The notes under the pieces were generated by a model that was not told the origin of the DNA, ran no database searches, and saw nothing but the letters and a program-made list of their open reading frames with translations. From Cokeromyces recurvatus (Eukaryota > Mucoromycota > Mucoromycetes > Mucorales > Mucoraceae): a stretch of DNA of 64,000 nt. The translations under genes and the position numbers were made by a program. This document shows positions 24,801-36,782 of the stretch, one piece after another; position 1 is the stretch's first letter, and every line of letters begins with the position of its first letter. The stretch is taken from assembly GCF_025118155.1 (NCBI RefSeq), contig NW_026251393.1, forward strand, positions 248,001 to 312,000, read 5' to 3'.

Positions 24801-26426
24801 AAGACGTCAGATAAGTTTAGATGAAAGTTTTGCCAATGTTTCACTCACAAGCCCTGCACGTCCAACATCAAACACTGCAAATAGCAAATCTAATGTATCA
24901 AAAATTACAAATTATTTTCCCGCAACCGCTGAGGAGCCACACACGATCTCTGATGATGAGCTCGAGGAGGAATTTGCGGATATTGATTATTCACAAGTTC
25001 CAGAAGAATGGTTTGAAGTAAAGAAAGAAAATATACCTGATGATGCAGCCGCTTTATCAGAAAAGTCAGATAATAAAGATGTTTATTTTGGTCGAGATGA
25101 CCCTATGGAAGTGGATAAACATAAAGAAATAACAAAGGCATCATCTAAATCACTCGTATCTACTTCAAAGCCAGATGTGGCTTCAATATCAAAGCCTATA
25201 CCAACTCCTATTGCAAGACCCTCATCAGCACCCATTGTAACAGCAAAGCCCTCAGCAAAGCCCTCAGCAAAGCCCTCAGCAAAACCAGTAGCTGTACCCA
25301 TCCTATCTCCTTCGAGAACACCCCCTGCTATTCGTAGAACAGGTGATGATAAGCCTAAGAATGTGCCTCGATTTTATCCTCCCGAAAGCAAACAACCCAC
25401 GTATGCTGTCACATCTAAGGGTCGTAAGCTAAAGCCTCCATCGATGGGGTTTTCCTCAAAGATGAGAAGTTTACGTGAGGAATTTCGCGCTGAACGACGT
25501 TTGATTGCCACAGTCAAATCCCCTTCAGCTGCTAAAATTGTTCGTCAACGTTACGGTGTTGATTCTCAGGAAAATTCTTCAGATTCATCTGATACTTCAT
25601 CTGATGAAGGAGATGATGACTCTGGTTTACGTGGCTTAATATACGATATGGATGAAGCAGAATCATCTTTTAGGACAGCTAATGTAAAAGCAGAGAGTTC
25701 TAGCGTAAAGGCTCTTTTTAATACTAAACCAAAGCGCACCATCAAGTTATTAGAGACACCTATTACGAATGAATACCTTGACAGAAAATTAAAGTCGCGT
25801 GCAAGAGAACAAGAACGCCGTCAAAAGATTACACCTACTATCGATAGATTGTACAAAACGATTTTATCATGGGATATTGCCGAAGTGAGTGAGATACCAC
25901 CCCATACAAACGAAAACATGTACAATCATGTTCCTTCAACCTTCAAAACATTTGAGGAATATCGTTCTATATTTGAGCCGCTTTTAATATTGGAGACATG
26001 GTCTCAGTTAATGCGTGCAAAGGAGCAACTGTCACAGAGTGATGTATTAGATCATTGTGTTGTTGAAACTCGGTGTCATACAAATGATTTTGTAGATGTT
26101 ACCTTTAGTCTCCCTATGAGCCTTATTACGAATAATCTGTCAATTGATGATTTAGTCTGTGTTGCTGATCATTTTGGTTCTGATTTCTTTATAGATGTTG
26201 ATAATGATGGTCATAATAAGGATGAAAGAACATCAGTGAAATGGAAAGCATTTTTAGGAAAGGTTGTATCTATTAACCAGATGAAGAACATGGGTGAAGT
26301 TATTATTCGCTGCTATTTTGCTGCAAATCGCATTAGCTTATTAAACTCAATTTCGCCAAAGACGTCCTGGAATATCTTAAAGATTATGAGGTTTGTTATA
26401 TAAATATAAAATATAAAGTATTAATA

Positions 26427-26468
<42 letters not shown>

Positions 26469-28854
26469 TACTTAGTTTAACTACAACCATGCGTGAATAT
26501 GCTGCATTAGAAGGTTTAGAATATTATGATTTAGGTAAAGATATCATTCAACCAAAATTATCGCCTCAACCAAAAATGAGTAGTGGAGCTATTCAACACT
26601 ATTGTGATCGTTATGATGTAAATGAGCCACAGGCAATAGCTATTATATCTGCTATTCAAAAGAAAAGAGGTTTTTCTTTAATTCAAGGGTAAATTTATAA
26701 TATATTTATAAACAAAAGTTTAAATTTTCCTTTAATATAAATACATATATATATATATATAGTCCTCCGGGCACTGGCAAAACAAAGACTATTTTAGCAT
26801 TAATCATTTCACTACTCGATCAACGTCAAAACCCAACATTAGATCAACCTTATGGTTCTGGTAAACTTCTTGTCTGTGCTCCTAGTAATGCAGCAGTAGA
26901 TGAAATTACAAAGCGTTTGAAAGAAGGTGTTATGACATCGCACGGTATTCGTAAACCCAATGTCGTTCGTATCGGTGTAGCAGATTCTGTCAATGCAAGT
27001 GTAAAAGATCGTATCCTTGACAAATTGATTGAGATAGAAATGGAGTCATCTGTTGGCAATGAAGGTGGTAACAAGTGGAGTGCAAAACTAGATGGTCTTC
27101 ATAGAGATATTCGTAACATTCAGATCAGTTTGGATGAAGTAGATCGTGAGATTACTCAATCAGGCAGTGATATGGTGCAGATGTCTATCTTACGTGAGAA
27201 GAGGAAATCTCTTGCACAAAAACTGACCAAGGCCAAAATTTTGTTAAAGGATACTTACCAAGATCAAAAGAACCATGGTCGAGAAATGGAGGTCTCTCGT
27301 ATTCGTGCTCGACAGAAAGTATTTGCGAATGCAGATGTTGTCTGTGCTACATTAAGTGGTAGTGGTCACGATATGTTAACCTCGATAGGTGTTTCATTTG
27401 AGACTGTCATCGTAGACGAAGCTGCTCAATCGATTGAGATAAGTTCATTAATTCCATTAAAATTTGATACCAAACGATGTATCCTTGTTGGTGGTAAAGT
27501 ATAATTTTATAATCATATAAAACAATTATATATATATTTATTTATTATTTCCTTTATAGATCCTAATCAGTTACCACCTACTGTTATGTCTACTCTGGCT
27601 TCCAAATATAATTATCAACAGAGTTTATTTATGAGATTAGAAAATACTATTGCAAATGAAGTAAACTTATTAAGGTAATATATATATATGTATGTATGTA
27701 TGCTTTGTTAACTTTATTATTTTGAATAGTATTCAATATCGTATGCATCCAGAAATTAGTAAATTTCCAAGCAAGATGTTTTATAAATCCCGTCTTTTAG
27801 ATGGACCCAGTATGTCTAAAATTGCTTCAGCAGTATGGCATTCATTATCTGATTTCCCTCCTTATCGTTTCTTTAATGTACTTGATGGTCAAGAAAAACT
27901 TGGTAAAGGCAAATCCATCTTTAATGTAGCCGAGGCAGATGCTGCTGTTGCTTTAGTAGACATGCTTTGTAGTAAGCTTCCTTCAATTAAAGTAAGTTAT
28001 CTAATATATATGTATATGTTCAAATTCAACTTGTCTTAATCTTTTTTTTTTCCTTCTGTATTTGTGTGTGTGTGTGTGGGATAAAAATAAAAATTAGTTT
28101 GCATCAAAGATTGGTGTGATTACGCCTTATAAACAACAAGTAGGACAATTAAAATCAAGATTTCAGAAACGATTTGGCAATAGTATTCTTGATGTTATTG
28201 ATTTTAACACTGTAGATGGTTTCCAAGGTCAAGAAAAGGAAATTATTATTTTCTCTTGTGTAAGAGCTGGCTCAGGTAAAGTATAAAAGATTTGAATTTT
28301 TTTTTTTTATCATAAATTATTTATTTTATTTTATTATTTAGGACGTGGTATTGGTTTCTTGGCTGATATGCGTCGTATGAATGTGGGTCTTACACGAGCA
28401 AAACGTTCTTTATTTGTTCTAGGCAATGCACGTTCATTATCCAATAGTGAATATTGGGGCGACTTGGTTCGTGATGCTCAAAAACGATCACTTATAACAA
28501 ATGTAAGGTTTTACATAAATATATATATGATTACAAGAATATGATATTTTAACGAATTCTATTTATATATGGGGAGGATAACAGTGTGAATACCCATACT
28601 TCAATCATAAAATAGATAAAACCACGATACCTCACAATATATTTGAAAAGAGTGACCCTGTTACTAAGAAGCAACGAATACCACAAAGAAAGGGACCAGT
28701 CAAGATTTCTACTCCAAATGTTAGAACAAGTCATAAACGACACGTTTATGAACGCAGTGATGAACGACCTGGTTCAAGAAGAAGAATAGAAAAGGAAGAG
28801 GATATAGAAATGAAAGAAGCTGATCAACAAGAATCACGGAGGAGGATATCTTAG
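21841..28854 (+). CDS. SEN1: Sen1, superfamily 1B RNA/DNA helicase for transcription termination
   Basis: Nuclear 5'-3' helicase (human senataxin) that ends non-coding RNA polymerase II transcription and resolves R-loops. Exons: 21841-22148, 22260-26390, 26476-26688, 26763-27493, 27560-27674, 27730-27991, 28098-28275, 28342-28502 and 28585-28854, giving 2,122 residues (yeast 2,231), frame closed at all eight junctions. The alpha-helical Sen1 N-terminal domain fills the first ~700 residues; an acidic, disordered middle carries three tandem AKPS repeats (25252-25284). Helicase motifs: GPPGTGKT (I, near 1551), VDEAAQS (II), GDPNQLPPT (III), SIQYRMHPE (IV), VDGFQGQEK (V), NVGLTRAKR (VI). The tail is basic with KKQRIPQRKG. 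Exon 2 is 4.1 kb, unusually long here. It converges on ARS2. Confidence 0.97.
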
Positions 28855-29014
28855 TTGAATAAGTAAACATTACAATTAATTAATTCGAAGAAAAAAAAGG
28901 AAAGCATTTGTATTATATGTGTGTATTATATAACATTATTAAAATAACATTATTTTCATGTATATTTGTATTTATGTATATTTATTTATTGGTTATAACA
29001 AGAGTACATAGAAA

Positions 29015-29045
<31 letters not shown>

Positions 29046-29084
29046 CGTAATTTATGTGTATGAATGGATAATAAAAAAAAAAAG

Positions 29085-29121
<37 letters not shown>

Positions 29122-29168
29122 CGAACACAATTAATATGTATTATGTGTATGAAGAAAGAAAGAAAAAA
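28855..29168. terminator. Convergent 3' region of SEN1 and ARS2 with T29 and A35 runs
   Basis: Only 314 bp separate the two stop codons. It holds a 29-base T-run (29017-29045) and a 35-base A-run (29085-29119), plus an AATAAC/AATTAAT-rich stretch. Each run presents U-rich RNA to one of the two transcripts, so both 3' ends probably form here. Exact cleavage sites cannot be read from sequence. Confidence 0.5.
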
Positions 29169-31984
29169 TTAATAAAATGAAATGTTTGAATCACCTTCAG
29201 CAGGAGCATCAAGATCAACATAAGATTTAACTTGTCTAGGGTCTTTAGGGAATGCATCGATATCCATCATAGTATTACTACCTCCCCTTGTTCTTCTTGC
29301 AGCGTATGAACCACCACCATACATATTCTCTGCACCACCACCATTACCACTACCAAATCCAATACGAGGTATTTGATCCCAAGGGGTTCCTGCCATAGCA
29401 GCAGTAGGTGGTAAATGCATACCTTGGGGTGTTCCCATGATGCCCATGAATGGCATACCCATGGGCATCATGGCTTGATTATTGACATAATTTGTGTTTG
29501 TATTGGGTAAAATATGATTGGGATCCAACACATAGTTATTATAATATTCTACTTTAGTTTTAATACGCTCTGTTTCTTCAGGATGCTTTGTTAAGATATG
29601 CTTCTCTACATAATCAAAGCCTTTAAATGCTTTAGAGCATTCGCCCACTTGGCATTTATATTTGGATTCGTGCTCCTTAAGAACATGTTCCTTAACAAAT
29701 TCTTCAAGTTCCCTAAGATTAAAAAAAAATAAAAAAGGCTTCAATTATCTCTGCTTAGAAGGAAAAGAAAAGAAAAAAACTTACGTTTGCAAAATAAGAC
29801 CACCTAATCTTTTGATTTCATGATCATCTGGTGTATGAATTTTTAAAGATATTCTCTGATCCAAGTTTTTCGCCCATTGAGCCACTAATAAAATAAATGA
29901 CTTCAAATGAATACTTTACTTGTTTTCTATATGAATTTACTTACTTCCTCGCTCGGCTTTTGCTATTTGTTTAGGATCAGTATTGGATTCTTCCGATTTT
30001 TGAGTAGATAGAATACGACAATGAGGATCACAGCATTTCCTTGTCAACTCTTCAGATGAATCACATTCTAATGCACAATAATAGCAATACATATGAACTC
30101 GTCTTAAATAAGCAATGATCATGTCCAATGATTTTTTTAATTTCCAATTTTCTTCTTCCTTTTCATCTTTATGCTCGCTGATTACTTTTTCAGTGCGAGC
30201 TTCAACAGCCTTTAATCCTTCTGGCGTATCTTCACCTAATATGGATTCAAGAGCAAGTGCTAGTTCTTTAGCTTGTTCTACATCTTTTTGAATACGCTCC
30301 GTTGTATTAGCAATCTCAGGAGCGTTACGAGGATTACGGGTTTGAACTGCATTTTTACGATTCATAGCCAAGTGAAATACAAAATCATCCACCTTTTGAT
30401 TATCTAATTGTTCAAATGTCTTTTTCATATCCGTTCCTTCCTTGAAAGTAATCCATCCAATACGATGAAATTTCTTATTCGGACTTGGTTCTGAAAGAGC
30501 TAAATAATCAAAGCCTTCCACTTTACTACAAAACTAATAATAATAATAATAAAAATATATAAATAAATATACATGTATAATTCAGTGATGTTTCTTTTTC
30601 TTTTTTTTTTCCTTGTGAGCCAATCATGAATACCTCTAAAATCTTTTCTCTAGCAATGGTTGGAGGTACAGTTTTGATGACTAACTTTGTTTCATATTCG
30701 ACATCAGTCGTGTCTTCATTATTATTTTCTGTAGTTGGCATTGTATTCTCAGTTTCATCTTCATCGTTGGTAGTTTCTTTGGATGGATCCACTTTAGCAT
30801 CATAACACGAATTGTCATAATCACCCCTTTCTAATTCTTCCAAGAATTCCGTTAAATAGCGACGTCTACGTGATTTGACATCTTCTTGTCGAGGACGCGA
30901 AAGATGAGGGTGATATTTTTCTTGAAACCACTCTTTATCTTGATTGGATGCAAAGAATTGAGCTAATTGTCGTGCAGCAAATTTTTCTTTATAATGAGCG
31001 AAACGTTTTTGCATATCTTCATCATCAATACGTCTATTAGAAGTTCTTTTGGTGTATTCAGAAAATTGCTTAAAAGATACAAGGTAATCTAGTTGAATTG
31101 GATCGACCAAAGGAAGTCTAAACAAATTGTATGAATTACATATACATATATTTATATATAGAATTTATTTAGCCGTTTTTTTTTTTTCTGAAAAAGAAAA
31201 AAAAATTATACCTTCCAACCCAGCCTTGGTTCATCATTTGTGGACCCATCATTTCTATAAATATTTTCAAAATTAATTAAATATTAGTATAACAAAAAAA
31301 AGGGGGGAAGGGAGAAGACGACAATATAAAATAGTTACCCATCATGGGATATCCTCCAGCAAACTGAGAAGGTTCAGGTTTGCTACCATAACGAGGTCCA
31401 GGCATGTAGCCATCACGATCATAGTTTGGAATGTAGTGATCAGTTTCAGGGTCATTTCTAATGTCTCTATTACGTGAGTAATTTCTCATAGGTGAATAAG
31501 AAGGTCTTCTTTTATGTCGACGGTCTATTGATGTTGATTAAATATATATATACATATATATACATATATATACATATATATATAAAGTAATAATAGTTGA
31601 AATATACATTGATTGGAATAGAAGTCGATGCGATTGAAAGATATACGTATAGTTACGAGAGTAGAATAATAACAATAATAAAGAATAATAATGAAAACAA
31701 AAAAAACAAAAGAATAGAAAAAAAAAGAGAGAGAGAGAGAGAATAGAAAAAAAAATAAATAATATAAGAAGAAATAAACAAAAATAAAAGTATGCATTTT
31801 ATGGGATTTTTGTTGTTTCTATACCTTCAGGAGGAGTAGGGCTACGACGACCGCGCTTCTTTCGGTCATAGCGCTCGTACTCTTCACCATATCTATCACG
31901 TTCTAAGCTACGTTCATGACGAAACTTATCGCGTCCGTGATTATGCTGCGTGTTCTCATCGTCTGACCATTCATTATAGCCCAT
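29169..31984 (-). CDS. ARS2: ARS2/SERRATE, cap-binding-complex partner in RNA fate decisions
   Basis: Nuclear zinc-finger protein that joins the cap-binding complex to RNA processing and decay. Exons on the complement: 31825-31984, 31339-31524, 31212-31254, 30634-31117, 29945-30533, 29785-29884 and 29169-29712, giving 701 residues. Seen: an Arg/Asp-rich N-terminus, the helical core (DYLVSFKQFSEYTK, FFASNQDKEWFQEKYHP), an RRM-like middle (KKFHRIGWITFKEG, DDFVFHLAMNR), AYLRRVHMYCYYCALEC, and the C2H2 zinc finger YKCQVGECSKAF to KHILTKH that is the family's hallmark. The C-terminus is Met/Pro/Gly-rich with a few Arg. Human ARS2 is longer mainly in disordered parts. Intron 1 is 300 bp and low complexity, the largest in the gene. 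It is divergent from GAR1 across 320 bp. Confidence 0.95.
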
Positions 31985-32305
31985 TCTGTTCCAAAATTAA
32001 TAAAATCCTTTTCAAAAGCTGAAAATTTGAAAGGGAAACAAAGAAAAAAAAAAATTAAGAACTACCAATTGTATGTATAAAAAAAAAAAAGAAAAAAAAA
32101 AAAAAAAAGACGGAAAAATGATGACGACACATAGAATGGTCTTGTAACATAAAAGTGACTATTAAATTATACTACTATTTTCAAAAACTTTACAGTGGTC
32201 AAAAATTTTAGCAGTAGACCAACAAATCTTGTAATTTTTGCAGTTCTTTTTTTTTTCTTTTTTTTTTTAAAAAAAAAAAATATACAAATATTTAAAACAA
32301 ACATA
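31985..32305. promoter_or_regulatory. Bidirectional promoter, ARS2 / GAR1
   Basis: 320 bp between divergent starts of two RNA-processing genes. Near GAR1 is a T11-A12 junction (32258-32280), 25 bp before ATG. An A-run (32092-32108) is central. Confidence 0.6.
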
Positions 32306-33179
32306 ATGGGTTATGGAGATCAAAGAGGTGGACGTGGTGGATTTCGTGGGGGTAATTCAAAAATTAGTTAAATTAATAAAAAAATTTTTTTTTCTTTTTT
32401 ACTGACTTCAAGATTGTTCATCGATCATAAAGGTCGTGGAGGTGGAAGAGGTGGATTTAATAGCCAACAAGGACCACCAGCCGAAGTAGTTGGTAATAAT
32501 AATAATAATATAGAAAAGAAAAAAATTATAAATGTGTTGATGTATTAAATTCATTTATTTATTTTTTAGTTGTTGGTACATTTGTTAGTGCTTGCGAAGG
32601 TGAAATGGTCTGCAAATTGAATAATCCTAAGGTTCCATTCTTCAATGCACCCATTTACCTTCAAGACAAGACTATGATTGGTAAAATTGATGAAATTCTC
32701 GGTCCTGTAAACGAAGTTTATTTTACTGTAAAGATGCAGGATGGTCATAGTACAAATAATTTTAAATTAGATGATAAAGTCTATATTGCACTTGACAAAT
32801 TATTACCAATGGATCGTTTCTTACCTAAACCTAAAGTAGCTGGAAAAGGTAGAGAAAAAAAGAAAAAAAGAAAAAGAGGATAATATATTTCTATAATGAA
32901 TGCTAATTTTTAAATTTATTAGTTTCAAAGCCTACTGGTCTTCAAGGCAAGATTGAAAAGAGACAAACTAATACTCGTGGTGGAGCAAGAGGCGGTAGTA
33001 GAGGCGGTGCTCGTGGTGGTGCTCGTGGTGGTGCCCGCGGTGGTGCTCGCGGCGGTAGTCGTGGTGGTAGTCGTGGTGGTGGCCGTGGTGGCTCCCGTGG
33101 TGGATTTAATAATAATCGTGGACGTGGAGGCTTTAACTCATCATCATCTCGTTCTAGTAACCACGTTACTTTTAATTAA
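32306..33179 (+). CDS. GAR1: Gar1, H/ACA small nucleolar RNP subunit
   Basis: Nucleolar protein of the H/ACA pseudouridylation RNP and telomerase RNP. Exons: 32306-32351, 32433-32492, 32570-32848 and 32923-33179, giving 213 residues (yeast 205), frame closed. A short N-terminal RGG stretch is followed by the Gar1/Naf1 core (about 36-125: [56 protein letters not shown]) and a long C-terminal RGG domain built from GGARGG and GGSRGG units. RGG domains on both sides of the core are typical of Gar1, not Naf1. The introns are 77-81 bp; I see no box H/ACA or C/D element in them. Confidence 0.96.
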
Positions 33180-33494
33180 ATTCTATTGTAAATATAGCAT
33201 TTATACTGCAAAAAAAAAAAAAGAATCCCTTAATTTCTTAGATATTGAAGAGACAAAATTTTAACTTATTAATAAAAAAAAAAAAAAAAGCTACAGCATT
33301 AATGCAATGATTACGGAGTTCTAACGTAGTCTTTTTCTTTTTTTTTTTTTTTTCTTAGTGAGGAGAGAACTTGTAATATGCAAAAAAACGATTGGTACAC
33401 AAAAAAAAATTGAATCATTTATATTGTTGTATTTCCTTTTTTTTTTTATTCTTTTTGTTTTTTCCTTTTTGTTTTTTTTTTTCGACACTATATT
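33180..33494. other. Spacer between GAR1 and CLPX
   Basis: About 315 bp with A-runs after the GAR1 stop and T-runs before the ClpX start; it combines a 3' UTR and a promoter. No gene seen. Confidence 0.6.
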
Positions 33495-35673
33495 ATGAGG
33501 ATATTTACTATTTATGCACCTGTTTTAAAGTCAACGTTGCCTCCACATTATTCAGTGAGACCAGTTATTTTATTAGCATCAAAACGATTCTATCATAGTG
33601 CTGATTATACTGGTGGAGGGCTTATGGGAAGAGATAATTTTATAAACCCTATTTCTACCCCGCCTTTTAATAATAATGAAGACCATTTTGGACTTTCTAC
33701 TCCCTTAACTGACCCTCGTACTGTAAGTATATGCTATTATTACTATTATTTTTTTTAAAAAAAAAGAAAAGAAAAAAGAAAAGAAAAACAACAGCAATAA
33801 ACGTTAAATATATACATATATCTATATTTATTTATACTTATCAAAAAGATTATCTAATAAACTCCATCTTCTTTAAATAGATTGTTCAACATTTAAATGA
33901 ATATGTCATTGGACAAGAAAGAGCAAAAAAGGTCCTTGCTGTAGCTATTTATAATCATTATAACAGGGTGAGAGCAAACTTGAAAAGACAACAACAACGG
34001 CAACAACAACAACAACATCAGCAAGAACAACTTCATTTGTCTAGTCATATGGAGGGATTAGATGACAAATTTCATACTGAACATCATCATCCTACTCTTC
34101 CTCAAGAATATTATTCAAGTCAACAATTACCACTTCAATCACAGCAACATAATGACTTTTCTTCTGCTGAGAATATATCACTTGGTATGATTTAAATGAA
34201 TTTTTATTTTTTTATTTATTTATTTATTAAATATTATAATCGAATAGGTGCACAACGTCGTGCATGGTTAAATCCACCTACAGAAGCCTCAAATAACCAC
34301 AAGACAGTATCACCTATAAATGAATCAAATACGACAAGATCATCTTTTGAACAAGAATTAGGAGATAATACGACTGTACATGATAAAAGTAATGTTCTAT
34401 TGATTGGTCCAACGGGCTCTGGAAAGACATTGCTTGCACGAACGTTAGCTCAGATATTACAAGTTCCGTTTTCAATGTCAGACGCTACACCTTTCACTCA
34501 AGCTGGTTATGTAGGTGAAGATGTTGAGTTGGTCATTCAAAGATTGTTACAGGCTTGTGATTATGATGTAAAGAAAGCTGAAACAGGTATTGTCTTTATT
34601 GATGAAATCGATAAAATATCTAGAAGATCAGATAGTCATTCTGCGTCAAGAGATGTGTCTGGTGAAGGAGTTCAACAGGTATAATAACATACATACTTTA
34701 CTCTACTCTATTTGATATTATTCAACTTATACTTTTTGTGTGTGTGTATATATCTATAGTCACTTTTAAGAATGTTAGAAGGTACAATCGTGAATATCAC
34801 AGACAAATCTGGTGCTTCTAATAACCATAAAAGGGGGGTTCCAAATGGAGTAGGAGGAGGAGTTGGAGGAGGAGGAGGAGGAGGAGCGATAAGTTCCCCT
34901 AATAAAGGTGAAACTTATTCTGTAGATACAAGTAACATTTTATTTATTTTAAGTGGTGCCTTTATTGGGTTGGATAAAATTATTAGTGATCGTATGTCAA
35001 AAGGAGTAAGTAGATAGTATTTCATTTAATTTGGTTTCAAGTATAAAGTAATAATTAACTCTTTCATAGTCCATTGGTTTCAATGCACGTATCATATCAG
35101 AAATAGAGGCTGAAAATGAACGTAAAGAATCCTTACAATCTGTTGAACCAAATGATCTTGTAAAATTTGGATTGATACCCGAATTCGTAGGCCGCATTCC
35201 TGTAGTTGCTTCTGTAAATAATCTTAAAGTGAATGATCTTGTTCGTGTCTTGAAGGAGCCTAAGAATTCATTGCTAAAACAATATGAAGAATTATTTAAA
35301 CTGAATCATGTTCAATTAAGATTCAGTCAAGCTGCTTTAGAGGCTATTGCATCTCAAGCATTAGAAAAGAAAACAGGTGCTCGAGGTTTAAGAAGGATTA
35401 TGGTATTTATTGTTTAAAAAAAAAAATAGTATCTATTATTCACTTTATAAATAGGAAAACTTATTATTAGAGCCAATGTATGATGCACCAGGTTCTTGCA
35501 TTAAACAGGTTATTATAGACAGTAAAGTAGTAAATCATAAAAAGCCTCCTGTTTATATCACTTCTGAAAAATCACAACTGGCAGAAAAAATTCTTGCTGA
35601 AGACGATGGAATTGACTTGCTACAAAGCACGAATGAAGAAAATACACTACACCAACAACAAATGACTCAATAA
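33495..35673 (+). CDS. Mitochondrial ClpX AAA+ unfoldase with IGF loop
   Basis: ATP-driven protein unfoldase of the matrix. Exons: 33495-33722, 33881-34184, 34248-34678, 34760-35005, 35070-35402 and 35455-35673, giving 586 residues. The N-terminus ([20 protein letters not shown] then [14 protein letters not shown]) looks like a presequence; the bacterial Cys4 zinc-binding domain is absent. AAA+ motifs: [12 protein letters not shown], Walker A GPTGSGKT (near 230), pore-loop region AGYVGEDVE, Walker [32 protein letters not shown] and sensor-2 TGARGLRR. The tripeptide IGF at 405-407 (SIGFNARI) matches the ClpP-docking loop of bacterial ClpX. A Gln/His-rich insert (about 105-170) and a Gly-rich insert replacing the RKH loop are unusual. 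Yeast Mcx1 works without ClpP; this copy may not. Confidence 0.95.
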
Positions 35674-35807
35674 TAATAATGCTAAATAAAAATAATATTT
35701 TTTTATTGGTTGTTAAACTAATTCTACCTAAATTGGCTGCTGCTATTAAATTATTTGATAATAATAAGGTCTTTTTTTTTTCATACAATTTTTTTTTTTT
35801 ATATAAG

Positions 35808-36688
35808 ATGGCATCCATTCAACCTGTTCATTCAGTATTATTTGATAATAATCAAGATACAAACCAATATTATGGTCAGCCACAGTCTACTGCAGGTGCA
35901 GATGGTTTACAATTTTATTCATCAAGTTATGGGGATCAATATAATTCAAATGCTAATTATTATAGTAGTCCACCTACTGGCGACATGAGATCTTCTAATT
36001 ATGATTATACTTCAGGTGCTTCTGGTTCTTTTTGGAGCGCGTTTGGCACAGGTGGATTTGCAGATGAACCACCATTGTTAGAAGAACTTGGATTAAACTT
36101 TGACCATATTAAAACAAAGGTAAGCTTGATATACATATAAATATATATATATGTGTGTGTGTGTCTGTCTGTATGTATACATCAAAATAAGAAAAACTCA
36201 TGTCTCTCTTTTTTTTTTATTTATTTATTCAGAGTTTAGCTGTATTAAATCCTTTTCGTACAGTACCACACACAATTATGGATGATGCTGATTTAGCAGG
36301 ACCTCTTTTATTCATTTTTTTATTTGGTACATTTTTGTTGTTGTCGAGAAAATCACATTTTAGTTACATTTATGGTGTGGGAGTATTGGGAGTTGTCAGT
36401 ATTTATCTCATTTTGAATTTGATGAGTGAAAATGGAATTGACTGGTCAAGAACAGCTAGTGTTTTAGGTTACTGTTTATTGCCCATGGTTATGTTGAGTG
36501 GATTTAGTGTAGTATTGAAATTAGATAATATCGTTGGTTCTGTCTTGACTATCATTAGTATATTTTGGTGTACTTATTCAAGTTCTGGTATGTTTACAAG
36601 TGTACTTCATTTAAATGAACAGCGATTGCTAGTTGCATACCCCGTTGGTCTTTTTTATGCTTGTTTTGCTCTAATGACCTTTTTTTAA
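35808..36688 (+). CDS. YIP1: Yip1-type Golgi/ER membrane protein
   Basis: Five-helix membrane protein that binds Ypt/Rab GTPases in ER-to-Golgi traffic (YIPF5/YIPF7 group). Exons: 35808-36119 and 36233-36688, 255 residues. A Gln/Tyr/Ser-rich cytosolic N-terminus is followed by EPPLLEELGLNF, LNPF and the family motif DADLAGPLLF, then five hydrophobic helices to the C-terminus. I chose the ATG at 35808, right after the T-runs and with Yip1-like MASIQPVHS; the in-frame upstream ATG at 35679 lies only 5 bp past the ClpX stop and would add an unlike hydrophobic stretch. Just 134 bp separate it from ClpX, so its promoter is very short or overlaps that gene. Confidence 0.93.
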
Positions 36689-36782
36689 AATAAAAATATT
36701 TTTTTATTATTATTATTATTTTCGCGCCTTTTTCTATTTATTCATTTATTTATTTATTTTTTTAAAAAAAAAAAAAAGAAAA

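Noticed and set aside
35679..35807. N-terminal extension of Yip1 from the ATG at 35679
   Set aside because: It begins 5 bp after the ClpX stop, adds a hydrophobic stretch unlike Yip1, and reads through T-runs typical of a promoter.
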